Position numbers and translations under genes: made by a program
Notes under the pieces: model-generated
Database searches by the model: none
The model's input: only the letters and a program-made list of their open reading frames with translations
What the model was told of the DNA's origin: nothing
Part shown: in pieces, positions 29,343-39,488 of the stretch
Numbering within the stretch: position 1 is the stretch's first letter
Layout of the letters: each line of letters opens with the position of its first letter
Assembly (NCBI GenBank): GCA_033558025.1
Contig: JAUCEF010000005.1
Location: 682,001 to 746,000, forward strand
Origin: Phytophthora sp. 'mugwort'
Taxonomy: Eukaryota; Oomycota; Peronosporomycetes; Peronosporales; Peronosporaceae
Reading direction: 5' to 3'
DNA length: 64,000 nt

Positions 29343-32300
29343 CTAGATCATCATGTCGTCGTCTTCCTCCTCTTCGCCGTTAGTTACAGTCGTGAGGCCC
29401 TGGGCCCGGTACAAATCCGCAATCTAGATTTCAGTAAGTAAATATGAAACGTTAGTGAGCCAAAGTATCGTGTCAAATGCTAAATTACACGACTTTTCGT
29501 ACCTGAGAAGAGTTGGTCGCTTGTGTCGTGTCCTTGTCATCGCGAATGCGAATGAAGCGAGGAAATCGCAATGAAATCCCCTTGTCCTTGGCCACAAGAC
29601 CCATGGCAGCCATGTACTTCGGAGAGATCGACAGATCTGCACCTAGAATCTCCCACACACAGCTCGCCTCGAACCACACGTCAGGCTTGATACCTTCGCC
29701 GATAGCATAGTCACTGGGAGGCTTGTCCACAACCTTCTCCTTAAGTTGATCGTAGAACTGTTTGAGAACTTCATCCGACAGACCAGTACCCAACTTCGTA
29801 ATGGGTTGGTACATCTCTGTGTCTGGGTCGTAGCATGCCAACAAGTACGCGCCGTAGACGCCAGTCCGCTTGCCACGACCATGGAACGCACCGATCGGAA
29901 CGAGGTCAGCTGAATCCCCAATGCCATCCAGATAATCCTTCTTCAGCTTGAGCCACTTATGTGAACGGTTAGCTGGCTCATAGGTCGCCTCCTTTTCTAG
30001 TGTTTTTACCATCAAACCTTCACAGTTTTCACGCACAGCCTCCTCGAGGAAATTGCGGACCTTATCTACAGCTTCTTCCATCGCTTCAGGGTTATCCTTT
30101 ACGTCAACACCATCCTCAACGTCTAAAGACGTCGCGAATTCGAAGTTGCCAGGCTTCACTTCGAACATCTCGCGCAGCTTTTCACGTCGTTTCGCTAACG
30201 GAGTGCTAAGAAATGACTCGCCATTTAAGAACAGCAAATCAAACGCGTAGATGCACACAGGAATCTTAATATCCTCCACTTTTACGTTCTGCAAATGATG
30301 ACAAACACGCAATAAAAACGTTAGAAATCTAAACACAAGTGAACAAATATACACCACATACATAGCGGCTTACCTTTCGAGAACGTGTGCTCAGAATCTG
30401 GAACGGCAGACGCTTGTTAGTGGAACGATCCACAGCAACAACCTCTGCATCAACAATGCAGCTCTTGACGACGCCTTCTCTTGCAGCGTTCGAGATTGCC
30501 AGCTTGACGTCGGGGAAGCGCTCGGTCGAGTTCTCAAAATTGCGCGAGAAGATGGCGATTTCTCCAGTCGGGAGGATGTGTATCTGTGCACGTTCGCCAT
30601 CATACTTGTACTCACACGTGAACGGTTTGCCTTCAAAGCGGTCAAACACCATTGCATACGCCTTCGTCGGTCGCGCAAGCATAGGAGATACTGGGGTACC
30701 TGGGGTCAGTACACACTTTTCAGCTACCTTTTCAAAGTCCTTTACACGAAGAAAAGGAGCGCTCGAGGCCTCCTTCTGGGCTTCGTAAAATGCTGCAACC
30801 AACGCGTTGTAACTGGGACACTCAGCAAACGCCTTCTTGACAAAAGCAAGAGCCTCCTGCTGTTTGTCCTTGTCCTTGTACTCCTTGTCCGTCATAAACG
30901 CGTACGTCAACCCCATCAGAATCGACTTTTCGGCCAGTCCAATGCGAAGTTTCCCCTGAAGTCCCCGAATGATAAACTTGGCTCCCTCAGCTGACTGTGC
31001 GCCCTGGTCTTTCTTCTCCTTCTCGCACTTAACTAGCAAACCCTTAATGATGGAGCACTTCTGTTGCTGCGAGTTGTTTCCAGTCATCTTGGCAATCTTG
31101 ACGAACTGGTTGTACACATGCTGCACAGTGAGTCCATTCCCCTTGGAAGTCGCGGGTTTGAGAGATGCAAACGACAGGGTTTTCTGCTTTGAACGCGCAT
31201 TTTGAGCCACCTTACCGAGATCTCCCTCTTTATGATACATCTCCTTGATAAACTTGAGGTTGGCGCCCGTGGCCTCTCCGATGGCCTTCATCAGAATAGC
31301 ATCACCAATACCAATTTTTAGGTTTTCAAACGGTGGTGCCAGGTCGACACACACGCAGAGATAGATGCACGCCAGCAGATCGTCCGGTGACCGGCGAATG
31401 ACGTCGCGGAAGAACATCGTCAGCAAGTCCTGGATGACGAGACGGCCAGTGACACCCTCAATCTTGGCAAATAAGTGCGCCAGATCGGAGTACGAGATCT
31501 CCCGAGTCTCGTCACTGTCTTCCTGCTTGTCGTTCGAATCTTTTGCCACTGAGTCACGCTTACTCGTAGTTGTTGCATCTTTCTTGTCATCAGTTGAGAT
31601 CGCTTTGGCTTTGCTCTTTTTGCTAGAAACTGGAGTGAAGAAACCGGTCTTTGATGCAGCAGGAGCCGCAGTTTCTTTCTTTGTTTCGGCCTTCTTTGTC
31701 TCCTTCTTCGGCTTAATGTCTTTAACCTCTTGTATCTCTTTCTCCTTACCGTCAGCGTCGACCTTCTCAGTCTCCTTTTTCTTTGGACTAGCCGGTGCCT
31801 TCTCCTCTTTCTCAGGGCTCTTGGCTGCCTTCATCGGCGTCACGGGCATCGTTTTCTGTTTCTTGTTGGGACCCGAAACCTTCTCTGGAGTTACCGGGGG
31901 CGACGTCATGTCGATCACTTCCTCCTTCTTAGCAATCTTCTTGTTCGTCGTCATGGGCAGATCTATGTCGCTGTCCTCCTCCTCCTCCTCCTCCACGACG
32001 CGTTGACGCAGACGACGGCGACCAGCTGCAACACAAGAACACCCCATCATTAGCCAGAATTGCGGCCATCACTCTCTCTCTCTCGCTACTATACCAACGT
32101 ACGCTTGGTCTTGCTCTGGACCTCCTCCTCTTCGTCTTCCTCCTCTTCTTCCTCCGGCATCTCGACATCCTCGGGTTCCTCTTCCACCTGCTCCTTCTCC
32201 TCCACCTGCTTTTTCTCCTCTATCTTCTCTTCCACTTTCTTCTTCTTTTCCACCTTTGGTTTCTTCACCGGCTCGTCTTGAGCCTTCTCCGCATCATCTT

Positions 32301-32464
32301 CTGCAGGTTTGCGCTTCTTAGCCGGTAGTGTGGACTCCCCCGCGCCGAAGAACGACCTGGCAGTGGCACATACGGACAAATATGAGACAACTGCGCACAG
32401 TGTGAGACAAGTTACGACCCACGTACATGAGGGAGCTCTGCTTGGGCGCGACTTTCTTCCCCAT
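29343..32464 (-). CDS. LIG1: DNA ligase I (ATP-dependent)
   Basis: Five exons: 32464-32427, 32356-32103, 32025-30374, 30288-29503, 29423-29343, giving 936 aa, all phases consistent. Exons 1 and 2 together encode a PCNA-binding PIP box QSSLMSFF (residues 9-16). Then a long acidic/Lys-rich tail, the DNA-binding domain (about 250-500), the adenylation domain with CEYKYDGERAQIH (catalytic Lys about 571), and the OB domain with GLMVKTLEKEATYEP, KLKKDYLDG and WEILGADLSISP. The acidic C-terminus (EEEEDDDMMI) lies in a 27-codon last exon. It seals Okazaki fragments and late repair nicks in the nucleus. It is divergent from RNase H2B; see the E2F sites. Confidence 0.95.
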
Positions 32465-32509
32465 TGCGACCTCGTCCGAGCTCTTTCGCTACTGATCCAT
32501 CCAAATATT

Positions 32510-32520
32510 TTTGGCGCCAA
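32510..32520. promoter_or_regulatory. E2F-type site 1 in the ligase/RNase H2B promoter
   Basis: TTTGGCGCCAA, preceded by TT, matches the E2F/DP consensus TTTSSCGC in both directions. It lies 46 bp upstream of the DNA ligase I start. Confidence 0.65.
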
Positions 32521-32584
32521 TTCCTCACACCAAATGTACACCACAATAACTGGAATGTAATTATTGGGTTCAGTATTGGTATTG

Positions 32585-32596
32585 TTTGGCGCCAAA
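32585..32596. promoter_or_regulatory. E2F-type site 2 in the ligase/RNase H2B promoter
   Basis: TTTGGCGCCAAA is a perfect 12-bp palindrome and an ideal E2F/DP site, 31 bp before the RNase H2B ATG at 32628. The in-frame TTG just inside it is not a start codon. Confidence 0.7.
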
Positions 32597-32627
32597 AACC
32601 TTCACTCTCTCGATCTTCCGGCAAAAA

Positions 32628-33658
32628 ATGGGGCGCACGATGCTCGCGCTGGTGCCGTCGACGGTGCCGTCGTCCGTCAACTTGGGTCGCTTCCACTCGG
32701 ACGCAGCCGACGCCCCATTGCTCTCCGTGGTCTTGTGGACCTCTCGCCCAACTGCGGACACGACTCGAACGCGGCAATTGGCTCTGGACAAGAGCAAGCG
32801 CCAGCTTCTGGAGTTGCAGCGGCTGCAGCCTGTCGAGGGCGCGCGCAGCTGGTTCGTGGGTAACCGCGTCTTACAGGATGGTGGAGTGATGGTCTTCTCG
32901 CCAGTCGATGCGCTCTTCGTGCTGCTGGACGCTGCGTGGGCCCAGCGCGCGCGTTTCTCGTCGGTCTACGACCTCCTGGCGCGGGACGGGAACACGTGGC
33001 TGCTGCAGCTCTCGACACTCGGTCGGGAGACGATCGAGACGCTCTGTGACGTGCAAGCGGTCGGGGGCGAAGAAGGGGTCGACAATCTCTACGTCAAGGC
33101 CAACGAGAACAAAGTCATGGACTGGCTGCGGGTTAAAATGGAAAAGGTGGCGACTGTGCTAGCTAAGCACGAGCTGCAGACCAGCACCAAGGCTGCAGCA
33201 GTCGACAAGCAGGTCAATCTGCCCGGTTATCAGCGAGAGGAGACGAAGGAGAACTGTACTGTGACGCAAGAACTTGTTGCGAAACAGTACCGTGAAGCAA
33301 TCGATGTCGTGGGCAATTACCTTTCAATTGAGTGGATTGACCTGCTATGCAACGAATTCAAGTACGTTGCGGTAGTGGTGGAGGGTACAGTATATTTGAA
33401 CTCAAATGATGCTGACGAGGCTTGTATTGATGCTGCAGGGTGGAGAAGGAGGTGCACATTGTCAAGTTTGTGGCGAAAGGTACGGCGAGTGGGCCACTGG
33501 ACAATTTCAAGCGGTTCGACCAACGTCAGACCCCCGAGAATAGGTCCAAGCGACCAACACCGTCTTCCGGTGCGGGAGCTACCAAGAAGAAGAGCAAACT
33601 GGCCAATGTGGATCGCAGCGGGATGAAGTCACTCACGTCGTTCTTTGGCAAGAAATAG
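32628..33658 (+). CDS. RNASEH2B: Ribonuclease H2 subunit B
   Basis: Two exons: 32628-33361 and 33439-33658 (77-bp intron, GTACGT donor), giving 317 aa. Family features: SWFVGNRVLQDGGVMVFSPVDALFVLL near residues 75-100, a NKVMDWLRVKMEKV helix, a YLSIEWIDLL wHTH-type helix, a basic Ser/Pro linker and the C-terminal PIP box MKSLTSFFGKK (307-317), comparable to MKSIDTFF in the human protein. The B subunit scaffolds the RNase H2 trimer that removes ribonucleotides from DNA and recruits it to PCNA. The first true ATG is 32628. Confidence 0.88.
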
Positions 33659-33703
33659 AGGAAGAGGAGAAGGAGGTGCAATTTATCGAATATATAGAGC
33701 TGT

Positions 33704-34268
33704 TCATCGTCGTGAGATGGGGCCTTCCACGCTGACCCGATGCACTACCACGAAGTCGTCCCAGCCAGAGAGGATCTTGAACTTAATGAAGGACGCATCG
33801 GTCGGTTTTACGTTCTCGCTAACGATCTGCATCTCACCGTCGCTTTCCTTCAACTCTGTGGCAACAGAAACACATGAAGATCAGCTGACGAAGACCAAAA
33901 TGCACAGTATTTTCACGGTCTCTGCTCACTCGTCTCAAAGAGCTTTTCCCACTTCGTAGGTGTCGGGCCGCTGCAAGATTCGACAGACACCTCCTTCACG
34001 TGTCGGGTCCACATCTTGGCACGAACCACTGACGCGGTCGTTGCCAACTGGATCACAATCTCTTGCGGAAAGCTTCCAGTCGTCACCCATTTCGACGAGT
34101 TTTCTCTGCAGAAATTTTCATACGCGATGAGAGGTTTGCAACTTGTAAGCTTACGTAAAACCACAGGTCAACAACGTACCCATCCAATATATTAACCGGG
34201 GGGAATCTCGGGTCGTACGAAGTCACGGCTGTCACCTGGGCACCTTCTTCGTCCAAAGCGAGCTCCAT
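33704..34268 (-). CDS. IFT25: IFT25 / HSPB11 homologue (intraflagellar transport)
   Basis: Three exons: 34268-34180, 34105-33930, 33855-33704, giving 138 aa. AVTSYDPRFPPVNILDG, SKWVTTGSFPQEIVIQL, the FETKLKE join and IKFKILSGWDDFVVVHRVSVEG follow IFT25/HSPB11 closely along its whole length (jelly-roll fold of the F5/8-type-C kind). IFT25 pairs with IFT27 in the IFT-B complex of flagella, which fits a zoospore-forming organism. An in-frame extension with an acceptor (TTTTAG at about 34323) could add about 18 residues upstream. Tail to tail with RNase H2B, 45 bp between stops. Confidence 0.85.
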
Positions 34269-34576
34269 CACGACGACTGAAGGCAATTGCTCGAGTGGCT
34301 TGACCGCTCTCTCCTTAAAGTTCTAAAAAACTACAAGCTTAATTTAGAACAACGCAGCAGAACAAACCTAAAAAAAAAAAACACAAGTAAGAATAGCGGA
34401 GGAATGGCACGCACTCATACTTATCATCTCGATTTTGCGCCCTGTGACTGACTTACTTGAACATCTTCCTAGATCCCAACGTCATAGATAGCCATACGAA
34501 TCTCCTGAGCCTCGTTGACCCACTTCAAGTTGCTTCGATGCGCCGTAAAGTGACTCGCTACCCATTAATTCGGCGC
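34269..34576. other. Intergenic between IFT25 start and PHD-bromodomain stop
   Basis: 308 bp. The minus strand has a 23-codon open stretch ending NEAQEIRMAIYDVGI at about 34472, in the same frame as the PHD-bromodomain gene but behind two stops. It could be an alternative last exon, an upstream exon of IFT25, or chance. Confidence 0.35.
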
Positions 34577-37500
34577 TCAGCTTCCACTTGATGAAGTCAA
34601 TGGTGGCTCAATAGACTCTTTAAAAAGACGTTCAAAGCCCGCCGACAGGATATCAGCCGCACGCGTAATGCCCGATCCGTCGTCATTGAATAACTTGCAG
34701 TTCGACCACATCAGCCGAATATCGTTGGCAAAGTGCGTAAAATCCAACTCCTTGACACCAGACGCCACCGTGTTACTATCAACGATATACGCGCCCTTCT
34801 CTAGCTTGTTTTCAATCTTTGACAAATCCATAGGTTGCTTCACTACCCGCGTATACATCGGCACATTTTCCACGGGCGTAAGGAACGGCTTCGAGAATGG
34901 ATGCGACTTCAAACACGCGACAATTTTTAGACACTTGTCCAGCAAGCTATGCTCGGAAGCTACAGCACTGGAGTACGCGTCGAACCGCGATGGTTTCTTG
35001 CATTCGTTGCACTGCCAATCGCCCTCAGGCAGGTCATTCTCCGTCATGTGCAGGCATTTCAAGTGGAACGAACGCGGGCACTTGTCGCAGCAGACCAGAT
35101 CGCCTGCGCCTTGGCAAACCTCACAGAAATCTAAGTTCGCGTCCAGTTCGCTATCCGATCCACCATCTTCTTCGTCTTCACCATCATCTTGCTCGATTTC
35201 TCCTTCACGGTAGGCCTCGTCCTCCGTCTCTTCTTCGTCCTGTTTCATCAGCTTAGCGCGTTTCGGGGGTCTACCTCTCCCCCTCTTTACGAGAGGGAAA
35301 GCATTTTGCTTTCTTGCTGGAAGTGCAACTCCGTCAGGAAGTGGATGCTTGCGTGGACGTCCAGGCCCACGATGCATTGGCGACGGTGTTAGCTTTGAAT
35401 GGTTATTATTTTTCTCGGTCTTGGGTGCGTCACCGTCATCGGACTGTGCACTAACCTTTGGGCTGACCTCGGAATGGTGTTGAACTTTATCTTCATTGCT
35501 CTGTTCTTTCGCAGCGCTTTCATCACGATGTGTAACCCGGGGATCATCTCGTGATGACATGTCATCCGAGTCGCATGGCACTAAATTGTCCTCAGCGTCG
35601 CTCTCACTAGCCTTTTGCTTCCGTGCCGGAGCTTCATCGACAGACCGTGCACGAACATTCGAGTGATCACGATGCGGACTATCACCCGAGTCATTTGAGC
35701 TTGTGGAAGATTGATCCTGGTACGGACTATTCACGTCGCGGTGGCAGCCAGCAATGCCACGACCAGAGTACGGTCGAGGAGACGTTTCCATTTCCGTATC
35801 GCCAGAGCTCTGCGTGTTTCCACTGCTCTCACTCCTCGCTGGAATCCCATTAGTACCGTTGCGCGAATCACTTTGACGGTAACTATTGTCCTTGCTAGAC
35901 TGGCTGCTGGCATCCATTGCCACCGAACTCGCCGGGTTCCCACCTTGATTTAACGAGCTTAGCAGCTGGACCAAGGATTTTTCCGACTCGGCACAATTCA
36001 AAACGGTTGCCGCTGAGGGCGATTCCGCTGTGCCTTGGTGAACATGAGGAGACACGACTCGAGCAACAACTCGAGGATCGGCAGCTTGAGCACTATCCGC
36101 TATCACAGTGAGCATATCGGCAGGCGTATCCTTGGCTGCGCGTTTCGGAACGAGAGGATATTGAGATGCCGGAGACTTTGACTGTGCCTGCGTGCTGGGA
36201 GCATATCCATTAACGCTGTTCCGTTTATCGACTGAGTGTTCGGACTGCTGAGTTTGCATTTGTCTGCGTTCTTCATACGCTTTCTGTGCCTCAACACTGC
36301 GAGCAGAAAATCCCTCCCACTGAATGGGAGGACGACCTTCTGCTGGTGATGCGCGGGGATACTGTGTGTATCGGTGGCCGTCGCTACTGTTCATGTTTTG
36401 AGCGCTGGCGTATGTCAATCGGCCATCGGAGGTCGGGGTAGAAACAGCAGCAGCCTTGGCAGCAACAGCAGTAGCAGCAGTGGCCTTAGCAGCAGCAATA
36501 GCACCGTCGTCCTTCACCGCATTCATTGGACCCAATCCGCTACGACGCAGTGTGTCCAGAAGATAACGTTTGTACTTTTGCACCTCCAGCCCCTTTTCCG
36601 CCGTGCATTTGGTACACGGGCATCCGCACGTGCAAATCAAGCAGCGCAGCAGGCGGCGATTGGGTGCGGATCCGTTCCTGCCAACAAATAAAGCTTCCAT
36701 CCGCACTCTGTACACGCTACGCAGGTGCTCCCGACACAGCGAATGGTTCTCGTCTGCATGCGGACAAAAGTTCACCACGGGCACATAGTGCTTTTCACTC
36801 ACTCCACATAAATGGCACAATCCCTTGGCCACAAAGTTGGCTTCCTGTTCTGGGATCAAGTCCTCCATTGCTACGGCAAATGCATCATGCAGGACAGACT
36901 CATCCAGATTCACCTGCTCACGCAGCATCTCCTCCACTCTCGGCGGCAGCTTCCTGACCCTCTTGTAGTCCTCGGCCATCTTCCCTGAAGCAGAGGACTC
37001 CGCTCTTCTGCCCTGATAAAGCTTCCCATCGAGCGAACCATTCACTCCTCGCACCTGATATGCCGTAGAGCCTTGAATGGCTCTTCCCTGGTACGACATT
37101 GATCCGTCCGCTGTTCTCCCTTGGTAACCTGCAGGTGTCTCCATCATTCTCCCCTGATATCCCCCGTCCATAACTATATTCTGATACCCGGCAGGATTCT
37201 CCATCGCTCTCCCCTGATAAGGAGCAGCACCAGATACCATTCTTCCCTGACAGCTGGTAGGTCCCTCTACAGCTCTCCCTTGGTATTCCGGCGCTCCGTC
37301 CATCATCCTCCCTGAGAATGTTGCGTCCACGACTCTCCCCGGTGGGTAAATTGCTGAGTTATCCATCGCTCTCCCTGGGTACGAGGTAGGGCGCTCTACC
37401 ATTCTCCCTTGATAACTGGAGACCACGTACTGCTGCTGATACTGCATAGCTGCTCCTTGCGCCACTGACACATGGGGCGACGCGTCCCAATCAGGTGTCG

Positions 37501-37615
37501 CTCTCGCTCTTCCTTGCCAGGCCGAAGCCGACGACGTGGCCATCCCGCTCGCCGCGACGGCCGAGGTGGGGATGTAGCCTTCTGGCCTCTTACCCTTGCT
37601 CATGATAGCCTCCAT
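34577..37615 (-). CDS. PHD finger-bromodomain protein with R1-type zinc finger and AT-hooks
   Basis: 1,012 aa from ATG 37615. Order: 11-13 copies of a YQGRxxxx repeat (about 65-210); a Cys-rich domain about 263-340 (CHLCGVSEKH, FCPHADENHSLCREHL, CLICTCGCPCTKC) like the zf-4CXXC_R1 domain; a long Ser-rich linker; AT-hooks GPGRPRKH and RGRGRPPKR (about 745-790); a PHD finger about 828-871 (CEVCQGAGDLVCCDKCPRSFHLKCL); and a bromodomain about 888-1000 (PFLTPV, YTRVVKQPMDLSKI). PHD plus bromodomain read histone methyl and acetyl marks, so it is probably a nuclear chromatin reader. In-frame codons continue upstream to an acceptor at 37654 (KRQRLTPPPNEVW) and a candidate exon at 37788-37753 (MYHGASRARGDK), so the true N-terminus may be longer. 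Confidence 0.88.
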   Translation of the reverse strand: MEAIMSKGKRPEGYIPTSAVAASGMATSSASAWQGRARATPDWDASPHVSVAQGAAMQYQQQYVVSSYQGRMVERPTSYPGRAMDNSAIYPPGRVVDATFSGRMMDGAPEYQGRAVEGPTSCQGRMVSGAAPYQGRAMENPAGYQNIVMDGGYQGRMMETPAGYQGRTADGSMSYQGRAIQGSTAYQVRGVNGSLDGKLYQGRRAESSASGKMAEDYKRVRKLPPRVEEMLREQVNLDESVLHDAFAVAMEDLIPEQEANFVAKGLCHLCGVSEKHYVPVVNFCPHADENHSLCREHLRSVYRVRMEALFVGRNGSAPNRRLLRCLICTCGCPCTKCTAEKGLEVQKYKRYLLDTLRRSGLGPMNAVKDDGAIAAAKATAATAVAAKAAAVSTPTSDGRLTYASAQNMNSSDGHRYTQYPRASPAEGRPPIQWEGFSARSVEAQKAYEERRQMQTQQSEHSVDKRNSVNGYAPSTQAQSKSPASQYPLVPKRAAKDTPADMLTVIADSAQAADPRVVARVVSPHVHQGTAESPSAATVLNCAESEKSLVQLLSSLNQGGNPASSVAMDASSQSSKDNSYRQSDSRNGTNGIPARSESSGNTQSSGDTEMETSPRPYSGRGIAGCHRDVNSPYQDQSSTSSNDSGDSPHRDHSNVRARSVDEAPARKQKASESDAEDNLVPCDSDDMSSRDDPRVTHRDESAAKEQSNEDKVQHHSEVSPKVSAQSDDGDAPKTEKNNNHSKLTPSPMHRGPGRPRKHPLPDGVALPARKQNAFPLVKRGRGRPPKRAKLMKQDEEETEDEAYREGEIEQDDGEDEEDGGSDSELDANLDFCEVCQGAGDLVCCDKCPRSFHLKCLHMTENDLPEGDWQCNECKKPSRFDAYSSAVASEHSLLDKCLKIVACLKSHPFSKPFLTPVENVPMYTRVVKQPMDLSKIENKLEKGAYIVDSNTVASGVKELDFTHFANDIRLMWSNCKLFNDDGSGITRAADILSAGFERLFKESIEPPLTSSSGS
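37010..37430 (-). repeat. In-frame tandem repeat in the PHD-bromodomain gene
   Basis: About a dozen imperfect units of 33-39 bases, centred on CTCCCCTGGTA/CTCCCTTGATA on the plus strand. They encode YQGRM/YQGRA followed by variable residues with Asp/Glu, Pro and Ser. Confidence 0.8.
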
Positions 37616-37872
37616 CCAGACTTCATTGGGCGGGGGCGTAAGGCGCTGGCGCTTCTATTGTGGAAAATTGTATCAGGAATTAAAGGAAGGAGAAAATAAG
37701 GTTAGACGAGAAGGGCGGCAGGTAAGGGGGGGGAGAAACAGAGGTCGCTAACCTTGTCCCCGCGGGCCCGAGACGCCCCATGGTACATGCTACTGGCACG
37801 CTCTTCTTCGCTGAGCCGTCGGCGCTTGTTCTGCCCAAGGCTTCTTGAGATTTGGGCGTGTTAGCACCAGGG

Positions 37873-37883
37873 TTTTTGGCGCG
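37873..37883. promoter_or_regulatory. E2F-like site upstream of the PHD-bromodomain gene
   Basis: TTTTTGGCGCG fits TTTSSCGC and is followed by a second GGCGCC at 37888. It is 85 bp upstream of the candidate first exon ATG (37788). Confidence 0.4.
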
Positions 37884-37989
37884 ATTCGGCGCCGTGAGAA
37901 TGAATACATTTCGCAAGTAATTATTGTTATATTGTTGCATATGCAATTACGGAGGTACCCATCGCAGGTGGTGCCTGGGATTACAGTTT

Positions 37990-39011
37990 GGCGAGCTGCA
38001 GCGTGTCAGTCGGTACATGAACATGTAATCACCACTACTAGTGTAGAAACTGCCACTTGGCAGTTTGCGATCGACAAGATCATCCTGGTGATGGAGCATG
38101 GGAACGGTAACTTGCTGAAGAACTTACATTTTGTGGTATGAAGTACGAAAAATGTGAAGATGAAGTTGGCTTTGACGTGACGGGAGCGAGGATGTGCGTA
38201 ATGCTTTCTGTTTTATTCATGCTGAAAAATATAACGTCGCTAATATATGTCGAAACGTTCCTGCTATGAAGAATCGATTTCGTAAGATGTGGTCGATCGA
38301 GCGTCGTAAGAAAAGCAGCAAGGTTAAACACTAGCTTTTGTTCTAAAGTATTTCTAGTGTTTCCTGGTATCTGAGCACGACGTTGCATAATGCATCACGC
38401 TGCGTTTATTGCGTACATAGGGTTGCTTGCATTATTGAATCGCATTTCCTATTGCCGAACTTTTGAAATCAATCTACAAAGTGGCTTTTAAGTTTATGTT
38501 ATGTAACGTGTTTATGTTATGCTGTCTGCTCGGCTAAACGGCGCGATAAAGTCGTGTCCGTATACGTCTAGACTCCCTGCCTGGCAGTGCGCCAAATTTA
38601 GGGGCTCATTCCCTGTAGTATTCCGTTTTTGTGCTGCAAGTTTGTGAAACAGTTCGAGGTCAGCGGTGGTCATCCGGATCCACTGGGTGGGCCCAAGCAA
38701 GCGGTAAGATGTGAGGTTACAGTAAAATAACCAGCATGAGCAAGAGATATAAAAACATGTCTTACGTTTTGTAGTTAATGAAATTTAGCGTTACCAACAA
38801 GGGCGCCAACTCTGAACTATTTTTCATCTTCACGCAGCAAACCGTTTGTCCCAAAATTTATGTCAATTCATATAAAAAACAGTGCCGAAAAGTCTAAAAC
38901 GGGTGCAGGTTATTAAAAGGTAATCTCTTATGTGTTTCAAGTTATCGGGGTATTAATCAAATTCTGTTCGTTTACGTACTATATTACCAGCGGCATATTT
39001 CCTGAATGACT
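37990..39011. other. Start of the gene-poor flank, nothing assigned
   Basis: AT-rich with frequent stops. The 62-codon minus-strand stretch 38700-38512 (TTADLELFHKLAAQKR) looks protein-like but has no recognisable motif. Confidence 0.5.
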
Positions 39012-39089
39012 ACCAGTACATCGTATCTCATTGATCGGGCAGTGTTAAGCACCAGTACGTCGTAGCTCATTGATCGGGCATTGTCAAGC
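39012..39089 (+). repeat. Tandem duplication, 39-bp unit, two copies
   Basis: ACCAGTACATCGTATCTCAT... at 39012 recurs as ACCAGTACGTCGTAGCTCAT... at 39051, with ATTGATCGGGCA shared; a few mismatches separate the copies. Confidence 0.8.
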
Positions 39090-39488
39090 GGCTCTAGAAA
39101 GTACCGTATCCGCTTTCATTTTACGCTAATACACATTTCGAAGTCAGAGATAAGATCAACTTCAAGATGTGCAAGTTCTGCTTCCAGAACTTCTGCCTCA
39201 ACGAATTCATCCGCTACACCGTAACTCGGGGTAATGTAATCGCAGCATCAGCAGCGCGATGATGGCCAGGGTCTCTGGTACGCGGCTGAAATCTAGAGCG
39301 ATGTGGACAGAGTGCTATCCTGGCGTGTACAAGTAATGTAAGGCACTCGTTATTTACCCGAATGAGTTGCAAACAACGCACTTTTGTGCACCAATGCAAT
39401 ATACCCGAGTGTATATTAAGTATCCAGTCCGGTTCATTTCTATAGGTAGGCGCTATCAGCGCCACACCACCGCTCTCTCGCTTTGCTA

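Noticed and set aside
31365..32053. Ser/Phe-rich plus-strand frames opposite DNA ligase I
   Set aside because: Antisense of the Lys/Glu-rich ligase N-terminus.
32586..32627. Upstream TTG-started extension of RNase H2B (APKTFTLSIF)
   Set aside because: TTG is not an expected start in this organism, and the codon lies within the E2F palindrome; the first ATG is 32628.
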